A stretch of 64,000 nt of DNA from positions 186,001 to 250,000 of the forward strand of contig CAVXEB010000007.1 of the NCBI GenBank assembly GCA_963760735.1. The letters run 5' to 3'. The notes beneath the pieces are model-generated. The model did not search any database and had not been told where the DNA came from. It saw nothing but the letters and a program-made list of their open reading frames with translations. The DNA is from CF-46 sp963760735 (GTDB lineage Bacteria > Chloroflexota > Limnocylindria > Limnocylindrales > CSP1-4). The position numbers were made by a program, and so were the translations under genes. Position 1 is the first letter of the stretch. Each line of letters starts with the position of its first letter. Shown piece after piece: positions 51,607 through 60,224 of this stretch.

Positions 51607-54195
51607 ATGACGGCCACGGCGACCCGCCGGCGCATCGTCGGCCACGAGCTGCTGCCGCTCGACCGCGGCTGGCAGGCGGCGGCCACGGCCCCCGGGGCCA
51701 GCCCGTCGCCGGCCGACATCGAGGGGCTCGCCTGGCTGCCCGCGAGCGTGCCCGGGACCGGCGCCGGCGCGCGGCGTGATGCCGGACTCCCGTTCGGCGC
51801 GATCGACGCCGAGGACTGGTGGTTCCGGACGACCTTCGACGCCCCGGAAGCCGAGCCGGGTGAGGAGGTGCTCCTCCGGCTCGGCGGCCTGGCCACGATC
51901 GCCGAGGTCTTCCTCAACGGCCAGCTCGTCCTCACGAGCGACTCGATGTTCGAGACCCATGTGGTGGACGTGGGGTCGCGGCTGCTCGGACGGAACGAGC
52001 TCGCGATCCGGTTCCACGCGATCGAGCCGCTCCTGGCGATGCCGCGGAAGCCACGCGCGCGCTGGCGGACGCGACTCGTCGCGGACAACAGCCTCCGCTG
52101 GATCCGGACGACGCTGATCGGACGGATCCCGGGCTTCGCGCCGGGTCCGCCGCCCGTCGGGCCGTGGCGGCCGATCGAGCTGGAGCGACGGCGCGGTCTG
52201 GTCGCCGAGGACGTGGCGATGCGCGCCCGGGTCGACGGAACCGACGGCGTGCTCTCGGTCCGGGTGCGGCTGCGGAGCCTCGACGGCAGCCCGATCGGGC
52301 CTGTCGCCATCGTCGTCGAGGGGCCGACGGGCCGCCGGCGGGAGCCGATCGCCGGGGCGACCGACGACTCCGGGCTCACGATCGACGCGGAGGTCCGGAT
52401 TCCGGACGTCCGCCGCTGGTGGCCGCACACCCACGGCGAGCCGGCGCTCTACGAGGCCCGGGCGGAGGTGGGGTCCGGCGCGGCCGCGACGACGATCGAC
52501 CTCGGACGCGTCGGCTTCCGGACGATCGCCGCCGGCCCGACCGCGGACCACGACATCGACCGCGACGGGCTGTTCGTCCACGTCAATGACGTCCCGGTCT
52601 TCGCTCGCGGGGCACTCTGGACCCCGCTCGACGCGGTGACCCTCGACGCGTCGCCGGCCGAGATCCGGGTCGCGCTGGAGTGTGTCCGCGCCGCCGGAAT
52701 GAACATGGTCCGCCTGCCCGGCTTCGGGACGTACGAGCAGGACGTCTTCCACGACCTGTGCGACGAGCTCGGCATCCTCGTCTGGCAGGAGCTGATGTTC
52801 GCGAGCATGGATTACCCCTTCGTCGACGAGGCCTTCGGGCAGACCGTCGAGGCCGAGGTCCGCGCGCTTGCGGAGCGGATCGCGGCCCACCCGAGCAGCG
52901 CGGTCCTGTGCGGCAACAGCGAGGTCCAGCAGCAGGTCGCGATGCTCGGCATCGATCTGGCCCTCGTCCGGAACCCGTTCTACGACGAGACGGCTCCGTC
53001 GATCGCGCGATCCGCCGGTCTCGACGCGGTCTACGTGCCCGGCACGCCGTCCGGAGGCGACCTGCCGCTCCGACCGGATCGCGGCGTGACGAACTACTAC
53101 GGCGTCGGCGGCTATCGCTTCGAGCTGTCCGACGCCCGGACGAGCGGTGTCCGGTTCGCGGGCGAGTCCCTCGCGTTCGCCAACGTGCCCGACGAGGAGC
53201 TCCTCGCGACCCTCGTTCCGGAGCCGCCCTACGACGCGTTCGTCCACCACCCGAGCTGGAAGGCCGGCGTCCCTCGCGACTCGGGCTCCGGCTGGGACTT
53301 CGACGACCTGCGCGACTTCTACTTCGAGAAGCTGTACGGGCTCGACCCCGTCTGGGTCCGGCGCGGCAACCACGACCGGTATCTCGAGCTGTCCCGCCAC
53401 GTGTCGGGCGAGGTGATGGCCCACGTGTACGGCGAGTGGCGCCGGGCGGCGTCGCCGTCGGGCGGCGGCCTGATCCTGTGGCTCCGGGACCTCGTGGCCG
53501 GCGCCGGCTGGGGCGTCGTCGACCATCGCGGGCGACCGAAGACCGCGTGGCACCACCTCCGGCGGATCCTCGCCCCGACCGCCGTCTGGCTCGTCGACGA
53601 GGGGATCGGCGGCGTCGTCGCCCATGTCGCGAACGACGGTCCCGACCCGCTCTCCGCCACGCTCCGGTTCGCGCTCTACTCGGATCTCGAGCTGCCGGTC
53701 GGTGGCGTGGCGGTCCCGATCGACGTCTCGGCCCACGGCACGATCCATCGCGACGTCGAGGCGGTGCTCGGGCGGTTCGTCGACATCGCCTGGGCGTACC
53801 GGTTCGGCCCGCCGGCGCAGGACGTGGTCACCGCCTCGCTCGAGCGCGACGGAGCCGACGGCCCGGAGCTCATCTCGCAGGCCTTCCATTTCCCGGCCGG
53901 CCGCCCGCTCAACCAGGAGCCCGAGGGTCGCCTCGGCCTCACGGCGACGGCAACGACACCCGACGCCGACGGCGGGGTTCGTCTCGTGATCGCGTCACGC
54001 CGCCTCGCGTACGGCGTCCGGATCCACGTCCCGGGCTTCTTCCCCTCCGACGATGCCTTCTCCGTCGAGCCCGGGGGCTCGAGGGTCATCCGGCTCGAGC
54101 CGACTGCACCCGACCGCGTCTTCGCCGGCGGTGGCCTGACCGCGATCAATCTTCTCGGACGCGTGCCGATCCGGGTCGGGGAGCCGGGCGGATGA
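51607..54195 (+). CDS. Glycoside hydrolase family 2 protein (beta-mannosidase-like)
   Basis: Protein of 862 residues. An N-terminal galactose-binding-like domain (DRGWQAAATAPG, WFRTTFDAPE, EVFLNGQLVLTSD) is followed by an immunoglobulin-like domain and a TIM barrel. The acid/base Glu is Glu439 in VLCGNSEVQ, where the common CGNNE is altered. A candidate nucleophile is Glu520 in RFAGESLAF. No signal peptide is present, so it appears cytoplasmic. The start is four bases after the DUF1839 stop, with TAGCCT six bases before it. The sugar substrate is unknown. Genes on both sides suggest it works with an aminoacylated glycan or glycoside. Confidence 0.85.
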   Translation: MTATATRRRIVGHELLPLDRGWQAAATAPGASPSPADIEGLAWLPASVPGTGAGARRDAGLPFGAIDAEDWWFRTTFDAPEAEPGEEVLLRLGGLATIAEVFLNGQLVLTSDSMFETHVVDVGSRLLGRNELAIRFHAIEPLLAMPRKPRARWRTRLVADNSLRWIRTTLIGRIPGFAPGPPPVGPWRPIELERRRGLVAEDVAMRARVDGTDGVLSVRVRLRSLDGSPIGPVAIVVEGPTGRRREPIAGATDDSGLTIDAEVRIPDVRRWWPHTHGEPALYEARAEVGSGAAATTIDLGRVGFRTIAAGPTADHDIDRDGLFVHVNDVPVFARGALWTPLDAVTLDASPAEIRVALECVRAAGMNMVRLPGFGTYEQDVFHDLCDELGILVWQELMFASMDYPFVDEAFGQTVEAEVRALAERIAAHPSSAVLCGNSEVQQQVAMLGIDLALVRNPFYDETAPSIARSAGLDAVYVPGTPSGGDLPLRPDRGVTNYYGVGGYRFELSDARTSGVRFAGESLAFANVPDEELLATLVPEPPYDAFVHHPSWKAGVPRDSGSGWDFDDLRDFYFEKLYGLDPVWVRRGNHDRYLELSRHVSGEVMAHVYGEWRRAASPSGGGLILWLRDLVAGAGWGVVDHRGRPKTAWHHLRRILAPTAVWLVDEGIGGVVAHVANDGPDPLSATLRFALYSDLELPVGGVAVPIDVSAHGTIHRDVEAVLGRFVDIAWAYRFGPPAQDVVTASLERDGADGPELISQAFHFPAGRPLNQEPEGRLGLTATATTPDADGGVRLVIASRRLAYGVRIHVPGFFPSDDAFSVEPGGSRVIRLEPTAPDRVFAGGGLTAINLLGRVPIRVGEPGG

Positions 54196-55979
54196 GCGAG
54201 GCCGCGCCCGCGGCCCGGCCCATCGTCCTCGCGATCGAGCCGGATGCCGTCTTCGGCACGTTCCACGACGCGGCATCGCCCGGCGACACGGCGGTCCTGA
54301 TCTGCCCGCCCTTCGGCTGGGACGAGATCACCTCCTACCGGAGCCGTCGGGCCTGGGCCGAGCGCCTCGCCGCGGACGGCCATCCGACCCTCCGGATCGA
54401 CCTCCCCGGCGCCGGTGACAGCGAGGGCCTGCCCGGCGATGGCGACCGGCTGCTCGCCTGGAGCAACGCGATCGGCGGATCGGCGGCGTGGCTCGCCAAC
54501 CGGCCGGGCGTGTCGCGCGTCGTCGCGATCGGCCTGGGGCTCGGCGGCCTCGTGGCCGCGGTCGCGATCGCCGACGGGGCGCCGATCGCGGAGATGGTCC
54601 TGTGGGCCGCGCCGGAGAGCGGCCGCTCCTGGCTGCGTGAGCAGCGTGCCTTCGCGTCGCTCCAGACGACGCGTGCCGACACGGGTGGCGACCCGGTATC
54701 GAGCGAACGATCGACCGACGACGGCCTCGAGGTCGGCGGGTTCAGCCTCGCCCCCGAGACGATCGCCGCGCTCCAGCCGCTGGCCCTCGGCGACCTGCTG
54801 GCGGGCCGGCTCGGCCGGGCGCTCCTCCTCGACCGCGACGGTCTGGCCTACTCGCCACGCATCGGCGACGCCCTGTCGAAGGGCGGGGCGGAGGTCAGCC
54901 AGGCATCGGGCGCCGGCTGGACCCAGATGGTCTTCCATCCCGAGGAGTACCGCGCCCCGGTCGAGGTCTTCGACACGGTCGGGGCATGGCTCGCCCAGCC
55001 GTCGGCGAACGGCCGGCTCGCGACGACGGTCGAACCCCCGACCGAGGCCGATGCCATGGAGATCCGCGAGGACGGCGTCGCCATCCGCGAGCGGCCCGTC
55101 CGGATCGCCGAGCCGTTCGGCGAGCTGTTCGGCATCGGGGCCGAGCCCGTCGAACCGGCCGGAACGGACCTCGTCGCCGTCTTCCTGAACGCGGGCGCGG
55201 TCCGCCGGGTCGGCCCGAACCGGCTGTGGGTCGAGACGGCCCGCCGCTGGGCCGCGCGCGGCGTCCCGTCCGTCCGGATGGACCTCGAGGGCATCGGCGA
55301 CGCGGACGGCGACCCGCGCCGCTACCGCGACGTCGGCAACTTCTACACACCGGAGTTCGGCGCCCAGGTCACGTCGATCATCAATGACCTCGAGAGCCGC
55401 GGCCTCGGCCCGCGGTTCGTCCTGATCGGCCTCTGCGCCGGGGCGTACTGGGCGTTCCACCGGGCGGCCTCCGACGACCGGATCGTCGAGGCGATCATCC
55501 TCAACCCCCGGGCGATGATCTGGGACTCCGGCCTGCTCGCCCGACGCGAGGCCCAGAAGGTCGGCCAGCTGCTGGAGGCCGGGTCCTGGAGCCGCATCGT
55601 CCGCGGCGAGGTCGGCGTCTCGCGGATGGTCGCGGTATCGCGGGCGGCGGCCGGGAGCGCGGCCGGGGCGGCGCGCCGGGCCCCGGGCCGCCTGGTCGAC
55701 CGGCTGCGATCGACGACCCAGGAGGATCCGGTCGAGAGCCGTCTCGACATCCTCCGCGATCGCGGAACGCGGCTCGTGCTCGCGTTCTCCGGCGGGGAGC
55801 CGGTCTACGACGAGCTCGAGGCGGACGGCGTGATCGGCCACCTCGACCGATGGCCGAACGTCGAGCTCGTCCAGCTGCCCGCGAGCGACCACACCCTCAG
55901 GCCTCTCGAGGCGCAGGCGGCCGCTTCGGACCTGCTCGATCGGGAGCTGGACCGCCTCCTCGGCTCAGGCGGAGCCTGA
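54192..55979 (+). CDS. Fusion of two exosortase-system-like alpha/beta hydrolase domains
   Basis: Protein of 595 residues containing two hydrolase modules. The first (about 1-290) has an AVLICPPFGWDE entry and an elbow reading IGLGLGGLV, where Gly116 sits at the normal Ser position. The second (about 300-595) has an elbow of LIGLCAGAYWA, with Cys415 as probable nucleophile and His567 in ASDHTL. This pair of altered elbows resembles the two small hydrolases annotated as exosortase A system-associated hydrolase 2 and 1, here fused in one chain. The second domain is likely catalytic and the first may be structural. ATG 54192 overlaps the GH2 stop. No exosortase gene is in the window. Confidence 0.8.
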   Translation: MSEAAPAARPIVLAIEPDAVFGTFHDAASPGDTAVLICPPFGWDEITSYRSRRAWAERLAADGHPTLRIDLPGAGDSEGLPGDGDRLLAWSNAIGGSAAWLANRPGVSRVVAIGLGLGGLVAAVAIADGAPIAEMVLWAAPESGRSWLREQRAFASLQTTRADTGGDPVSSERSTDDGLEVGGFSLAPETIAALQPLALGDLLAGRLGRALLLDRDGLAYSPRIGDALSKGGAEVSQASGAGWTQMVFHPEEYRAPVEVFDTVGAWLAQPSANGRLATTVEPPTEADAMEIREDGVAIRERPVRIAEPFGELFGIGAEPVEPAGTDLVAVFLNAGAVRRVGPNRLWVETARRWAARGVPSVRMDLEGIGDADGDPRRYRDVGNFYTPEFGAQVTSIINDLESRGLGPRFVLIGLCAGAYWAFHRAASDDRIVEAIILNPRAMIWDSGLLARREAQKVGQLLEAGSWSRIVRGEVGVSRMVAVSRAAAGSAAGAARRAPGRLVDRLRSTTQEDPVESRLDILRDRGTRLVLAFSGGEPVYDELEADGVIGHLDRWPNVELVQLPASDHTLRPLEAQAAASDLLDRELDRLLGSGGA

Positions 55980-56717
55980 GGCGCCGCCCGGACCCGACCG
56001 GGTCTCGCCCCGACGCCCGAGCAGCGCGGACAGCCAGCCGGAGACGAACGCGATGGACTCCGGGCTCGTCGTGTGGCCGATGTCGAACTCGCGGTGATCC
56101 ACCGTGAGCGGGAACCCCTGCAGCGTCGCGACGGCCCGCCGCCCGTACTCGACGGGCAGGGTCCGGTCGCGGGTGCCGTGCACGATCAGGACCGGCTTGC
56201 CGCGCAGCCGCTCGGGCTCGACGACGTGGGGCAGCAGCTCGGCCGGCAGCCGGCCGCTCATGCAGACCGCCCCGGCGATCGACTCGGGCGCCGTGAGGAT
56301 CGATGCGAGTGCCAGGATCCCACCCTGGCTGAACCCGGCGACGAAGACCCGGTCCGGATCCGCCTCGAGGACCGCGACGGCCTCACCCACGAAGGCAACC
56401 AGGCGATTCCAGCCCGCCTCCGCCTCGGCTGCGTCGATGACAGGACCGTCCGGCGTGAAATCGACCGGATACCAGCCGTATGCGTACGGCCCGAGCTCGA
56501 CGGGCGAGCGGACGCTGACAACGACGAACCGGGGATCGAAGTCGGGCGCGAGTGCCGCCATCGCCAGCTCGTTGCTGCCCACGCCGTGGAGGAGCAGGAG
56601 GAGGGGCGGCCGCCGGTCAGTCGGCGCGATCGGGTCGCGGATCCGGCTGACGAGCGAGAGAGACCTGCGTCGTGGATCTGCTGCCATCGATCTCGCGTTG
56701 GGGACCGGGTTGGGCAT
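55965..56717 (-). CDS. Phospholipase/carboxylesterase-family hydrolase
   Basis: Hydrolase of 250 residues. LLLLLHGVGSNE is near residue 41, with the nucleophile in GFSQGGILA, Asp in GTRDRTLP and His in FDIGHTT. This matches the phospholipase/carboxylesterase (PF02230) group, enzymes of about 220 residues. The longer N-terminus may be an artefact: ATG 56687 (MAADPRRR) is another candidate start. The 3' end overlaps the double-hydrolase gene by 15 bases, tail to tail. Confidence 0.85.
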   Translation of the reverse strand: MPNPVPNARSMAADPRRRSLSLVSRIRDPIAPTDRRPPLLLLLHGVGSNELAMAALAPDFDPRFVVVSVRSPVELGPYAYGWYPVDFTPDGPVIDAAEAEAGWNRLVAFVGEAVAVLEADPDRVFVAGFSQGGILALASILTAPESIAGAVCMSGRLPAELLPHVVEPERLRGKPVLIVHGTRDRTLPVEYGRRAVATLQGFPLTVDHREFDIGHTTSPESIAFVSGWLSALLGRRGETRSGPGGASGSA

Positions 56718-56989
56718 CGTCCGCGGTGCTCCGACGCGCCACGGACTGCATCCATGCTAGTCGGGCCCGACGCGAATTGCCGGATCCGGGCGTAGACTCG
56801 ACCTGGCCCGAACACGACCCGTGCCGCCACCGGACACAGACGCCGGATGGGCGCTCGGGAGGGTCGTGTCGAGGCCGGCTCCCCGTGGGGGTGGTGTTGT
56901 CAGCAGAAAGCCTGCGCCCGGCGATCGGATCGTCGGATCGCGGCCAGGACGGAGCTTCGGCGCCGTCGGTCCAACAGCGGACCGAGGGC

Positions 56990-57757
56990 ATGCAGCGGGT
57001 CGCCAACGACCGCGTCTGGGAGCACGGCCGGAACCTCGGCGTCTACGCCAACCGCGACCTGCGACCCGTCGAAGTGGACCTCCTCGTCCGGTACCGGGAG
57101 GCCCTGTCGGGGCGCGTCCTGGAGCTCGGCAGCGGGGCCGGGCGGCTGACCGGCTATCTCGCCGGCATCGCCACGTCCGCCACGGGCATCGACCTGTCCG
57201 AGGAGATGGTGGCCTACAGCCGCCGCCGCTACCCGCGCGCGACGTTCGCGCAGGGCGACCTGCGCGATCCGGGGGTCTTCGGGTCCGAGCCGTACGACGC
57301 GATCGTCCTCGCCTTCAACGTCGCCGACATCCTCGGCGACGCGGACCGCCAGGTGCTGCTCGACCGGATCCATCACGCCCTGGCGCCCGGCGGGCTGCTC
57401 GTGCTGTCGTCCCACAACCGGGCCTACGCGTCCCACCTCACCGACCCGCTCCGGCTCGTCGGCGCGTCGGCGGCCGAAGCGGTCTTTGCCCTCATCCGGC
57501 TCCCGCGCTGGATGTGGAACCGACAGCGGCTCCTCCGGTTCGAGCGGCGCGAGCCGACGTACGCGATCCTCAACGACGTCGGCCACGACTACTCGGTCCT
57601 GCACTACTACGTCACCCGCGACGCCCAGGTCCGCCAGTTCGAGGCGCACGGGTTCGAGGTCCTCGAATGCCTCGACCTCGACGGCGAGGCGGTCGGGCCG
57701 GGCGAGCTTGCCCCGCTCTGTCCGGAGCTGCACTACGTCGTGAGGCGCGGGACCTGA
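56990..57757 (+). CDS. Class I SAM-dependent methyltransferase
   Basis: Protein of 255 residues. The SAM motif VLELGSGAGRLTGYLAG is near residues 42-58 and the acidic loop GIDLSEEMVAYSRRR follows. FNVADILGDADRQVLLDRIHHALAPGG is the usual motif-IV/V region. Substrate is unknown. The start is uncertain: ATG 56990 has a weak GAGGG site, and GTG 56891 would add 33 residues of low-quality sequence. No other gene is clearly linked; the HpaB-like gene is convergent after 44 bases. Confidence 0.85.
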   Translation: MQRVANDRVWEHGRNLGVYANRDLRPVEVDLLVRYREALSGRVLELGSGAGRLTGYLAGIATSATGIDLSEEMVAYSRRRYPRATFAQGDLRDPGVFGSEPYDAIVLAFNVADILGDADRQVLLDRIHHALAPGGLLVLSSHNRAYASHLTDPLRLVGASAAEAVFALIRLPRWMWNRQRLLRFERREPTYAILNDVGHDYSVLHYYVTRDAQVRQFEAHGFEVLECLDLDGEAVGPGELAPLCPELHYVVRRGT

Positions 57758-57801
57758 CGTTCGCCGGGGGGATCGCCGAGTCGCGCCTCCGTGGGTCGGC
57801 G

Positions 57802-59226
57802 TCAGTCGTCGCCCTCGAGCAGACGGCGGACATGGGCCCGACCCGTCGACCAGTCGAACGAGCGGAAGCTCGAGCGATCCGCGATGTGCTGAGCCGCTGT
57901 CGAGAACATCTCGTACTGGAGCTGGCGCCCCGCGAACTCCGATCCGACGAGATCCCACATGACCTTCAGAAGCGCGACGCGGTCATGGGCGGACAGCGTC
58001 GCCGACCGGTAGTAGCGGCCGACGTCCTCGGCGGTCTCGTCGGCCTCGAAGGTCTCCGCGGACGGCATCGCGATGAATCCGCCGCCGGCCAGCTCGCGGA
58101 GCGCCCGCATCAGGTCGACGACCCAGCGCCGCTGGAGGCTGATCCCGGCGTTCACGAACTTCGGCGCGGGGATCAGCAGCTGGCCGCGCTGGACCGCATG
58201 CACCCCGGCCGCCGTGATGATCGCGTCGAGCGCGGCGACGAAGGCGGCGATGTCGCCGCCGAGCTGGGCCTGGACGGGCGGGATGTCCGACATCCCGTGT
58301 GCGTCGGCCAGCTCGATCGCAAGCCCCGAGGCGAACTCCATCTTCACGCCGAACCGGATCAGCGTCTGGTAGTTGGCCAGGACCTGCCCGCCGCTCTCGG
58401 AGAACTGGGCGTTCACGAGCTGGGTGTCGCGGTGAACGAAGACGTGCTCCCACGGGACGTGGACGTCGCGCAGGACGATCAGGCTGTCCGACTCGTCGAA
58501 CCGCGAGGAGAGCGGGCTGTCGAAGCGGCTCGTGGTCGCCGACGGGTACGGCTCCCTGGCGTGCAGGCGGAGGCCCGGGGCGTTGACCGGCAGGACGACC
58601 GAGATCGCGTAGTCCTCGTCGCCCGGCTGGAGTGCGACCGAGCTCAGGAACAGGTAGTCGGCGATCGCCGCGGATGTCCCGATCATCTGGGCGCCCCGGA
58701 TGATGATCCCGTCGTCACGCTCCTCTACGATGCCCGGGTAGAGAAAGGGCTCCGGCTGTTGATGAGCGGGTTTGGACCGATCGATCTGGGGTGGCGTCAA
58801 CGCCAGGGCGACATGCCAGTCGTGCTTCCGCGCCTCCCGGTAGAACGCCGTCACGCGCTCGCCGAAGCCGCTCCCGGCCCGATCGAAGATGTCCGGCCGG
58901 GCGGCGAACGCCGTCAGCAGCGCCGCGACGTGGTCCGGGGTCCGGCCCATCAGCCCGAAGGTCCCCTCCGCCCAGTAGCGATGGACCCGGGCCCGCCGGA
59001 TGAGGTCGCCCGGCGTCAGCGGCGTCAGCCACATCGCGCTGTAGGACGAGTCGACGTCGTCGACGATCAGGTCGGAGCGTTCCGCCATGCCGTCGTAGAG
59101 CCGGGCGAGCGTCCGCATCGCCGGGGCGAAGCCCGGGTGGCTCGTGACGTCGTCGATCGGCCGGCCATGGAGGAAGACGACGCGACCGTCGCGGAGGCTG
59201 GCGATGTAGTCCTTGCCACGACGCAT
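57802..59226 (-). CDS. hpaB: 4-hydroxyphenylacetate 3-monooxygenase oxygenase component-like (HpaB type)
   Basis: Protein of 474 residues, the usual length for HpaB-type FADH2-dependent oxygenases that hydroxylate phenols ortho to an existing hydroxyl. The N-terminus RRGKDYIASLRDGRVVFLHG and the IRGAQMIGTSAAIADY and WEHVFVHRD stretches are family hallmarks. Reduced FAD comes from a separate reductase; the divergent HpaC-type gene at 59313 is an obvious candidate. ATG 59226 has a GGGGAG site 10-12 bases upstream. The substrate is not fixed: HpaB relatives also act on chlorophenols and other phenols. Confidence 0.87.
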   Translation of the reverse strand: MRRGKDYIASLRDGRVVFLHGRPIDDVTSHPGFAPAMRTLARLYDGMAERSDLIVDDVDSSYSAMWLTPLTPGDLIRRARVHRYWAEGTFGLMGRTPDHVAALLTAFAARPDIFDRAGSGFGERVTAFYREARKHDWHVALALTPPQIDRSKPAHQQPEPFLYPGIVEERDDGIIIRGAQMIGTSAAIADYLFLSSVALQPGDEDYAISVVLPVNAPGLRLHAREPYPSATTSRFDSPLSSRFDESDSLIVLRDVHVPWEHVFVHRDTQLVNAQFSESGGQVLANYQTLIRFGVKMEFASGLAIELADAHGMSDIPPVQAQLGGDIAAFVAALDAIITAAGVHAVQRGQLLIPAPKFVNAGISLQRRWVVDLMRALRELAGGGFIAMPSAETFEADETAEDVGRYYRSATLSAHDRVALLKVMWDLVGSEFAGRQLQYEMFSTAAQHIADRSSFRSFDWSTGRAHVRRLLEGDD

Positions 59227-59312
59227 CGAGTGGGCTCCCCTGGCGTCCGACGGCGGCACGCCGGCTCGACGCGGATGGTACTCACCCCGGGCCCCGCTGC
59301 GGGAGTGGCGGC

Positions 59313-59846
59313 ATGAGCGACCGCGAGCTCTTCCGCCAGGCGTTCCGGCGCTGGGCGACGACCGTGGTGATCGTGACGTATCGCGACGACAACGACCAGC
59401 CGGTCGGGATGACCGCCACATCGATGAGCTCGCTGTCGTCGGACCCGCCGTCCCTGCTCGTCTGCATCAACCGCGAGACCCGTGCCCACCCGGTCATCAC
59501 CCGGCGCGGCGCGTTCGGCGTGGACATGCTCTCGCTCGGCCAGCGGCCGATCGCCGACCATTGCAGCCTCGCCGGCCGGGACAAGCACCTCCACGAAGGC
59601 TGGCTCGCACCGGACGACGACACGACCGGGTCGCCCCGCCTCGTCGACTCGCTCTCGCACCTCGACTGTGTGATGGACCGCTCGTACGAGGCGTTCTCGC
59701 ACACGATCATGGTCGGGTTGATCCAGTCGGTCTGGATCAACCCGCACGATGCTCCGCCCCTCCTCTACCACGGCGGCGTCTACACCCAGATGGAGTCCGC
59801 GGTCGAGCGGGCCGAGCGGTTCCACTGGGAGATCGGCGGAGAGTGA
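59313..59846 (+). CDS. hpaC: Flavin reductase-like protein (HpaC type)
   Basis: Protein of 177 residues in the flavin reductase domain family. It begins FRQAFRRWATTVVIVTYRDD and continues PVGMTATSMSSLSSDPPSLLVCINRETR, the typical flavin-binding N-terminal region; HLDCVMDRSYEAFSHTIMVG is near the end. These enzymes use NAD(P)H to reduce FAD or FMN for a partner oxygenase. It is divergent from the HpaB-like gene, with 86 bases between starts, forming a probable two-component monooxygenase. Confidence 0.87.
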   Translation: MSDRELFRQAFRRWATTVVIVTYRDDNDQPVGMTATSMSSLSSDPPSLLVCINRETRAHPVITRRGAFGVDMLSLGQRPIADHCSLAGRDKHLHEGWLAPDDDTTGSPRLVDSLSHLDCVMDRSYEAFSHTIMVGLIQSVWINPHDAPPLLYHGGVYTQMESAVERAERFHWEIGGE

Positions 59847-60224
59847 CGGCCCGCCGCGGCTGAACTCGGACCCTTTCGGGCCTCCGATCCGCACGGCTGG
59901 CGCCCGGGTCGAGGTGTGGACAGCACGCACCACCCGCAATCGGGCGGGACCCAACCAGACCGGTCCCCTCTGTGGCGCCCCGCCGAGATCCGGCGGTACC
60001 TATGAGCCCGGCGGCCGGTAACGCAATCCCCATTGAGGTCGCCCGGGGCCCGGCGTAGGGTGGTCGTCTGGTCGGTCCCCACGACCACGGGCCACTGCTC
60101 GGGCTCAGATCCATCGGTCCTCACCGTCTCGGTGGGCGCCACGAAACGGCAAACCCGTCGCGAGGCGGGGACGCAAAGCCACGGGACTCCCTGAGTCAGC
60201 CGGGTCGCCGAATGGAGCACCACA
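59847..60224 (+). other. Intergenic region, 378 bases, containing a riboswitch
   Basis: Holds the 5' untranslated region of the secreted beta-helix gene. Its 3' part carries the c-di-GMP-I riboswitch at 60140-60215. The rest has no coding sequence and no promoter I can identify with confidence. Confidence 0.6.
60140..60215 (+). promoter_or_regulatory. Cyclic di-GMP-I (GEMM) riboswitch
   Basis: The conserved core is visible: GGCAAACC (60148-60155), a P2 stem CCCGTC/GGCGGG with GCGA tetraloop (GNRA), GGGACGCAAAGCC (60168-60180), a P3 arm, and CCGGGTCGCCGAATGG (60200-60215). These match the Vibrio Vc2 aptamer order. The 3' end runs into GGAG (60214-60217), the ribosome-binding site for the start at 60225. 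Outer bases GGTG (60131-60134) can pair with CACC (60218-60221). Binding of c-di-GMP would therefore change access to the ribosome-binding site. Confidence 0.9.
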
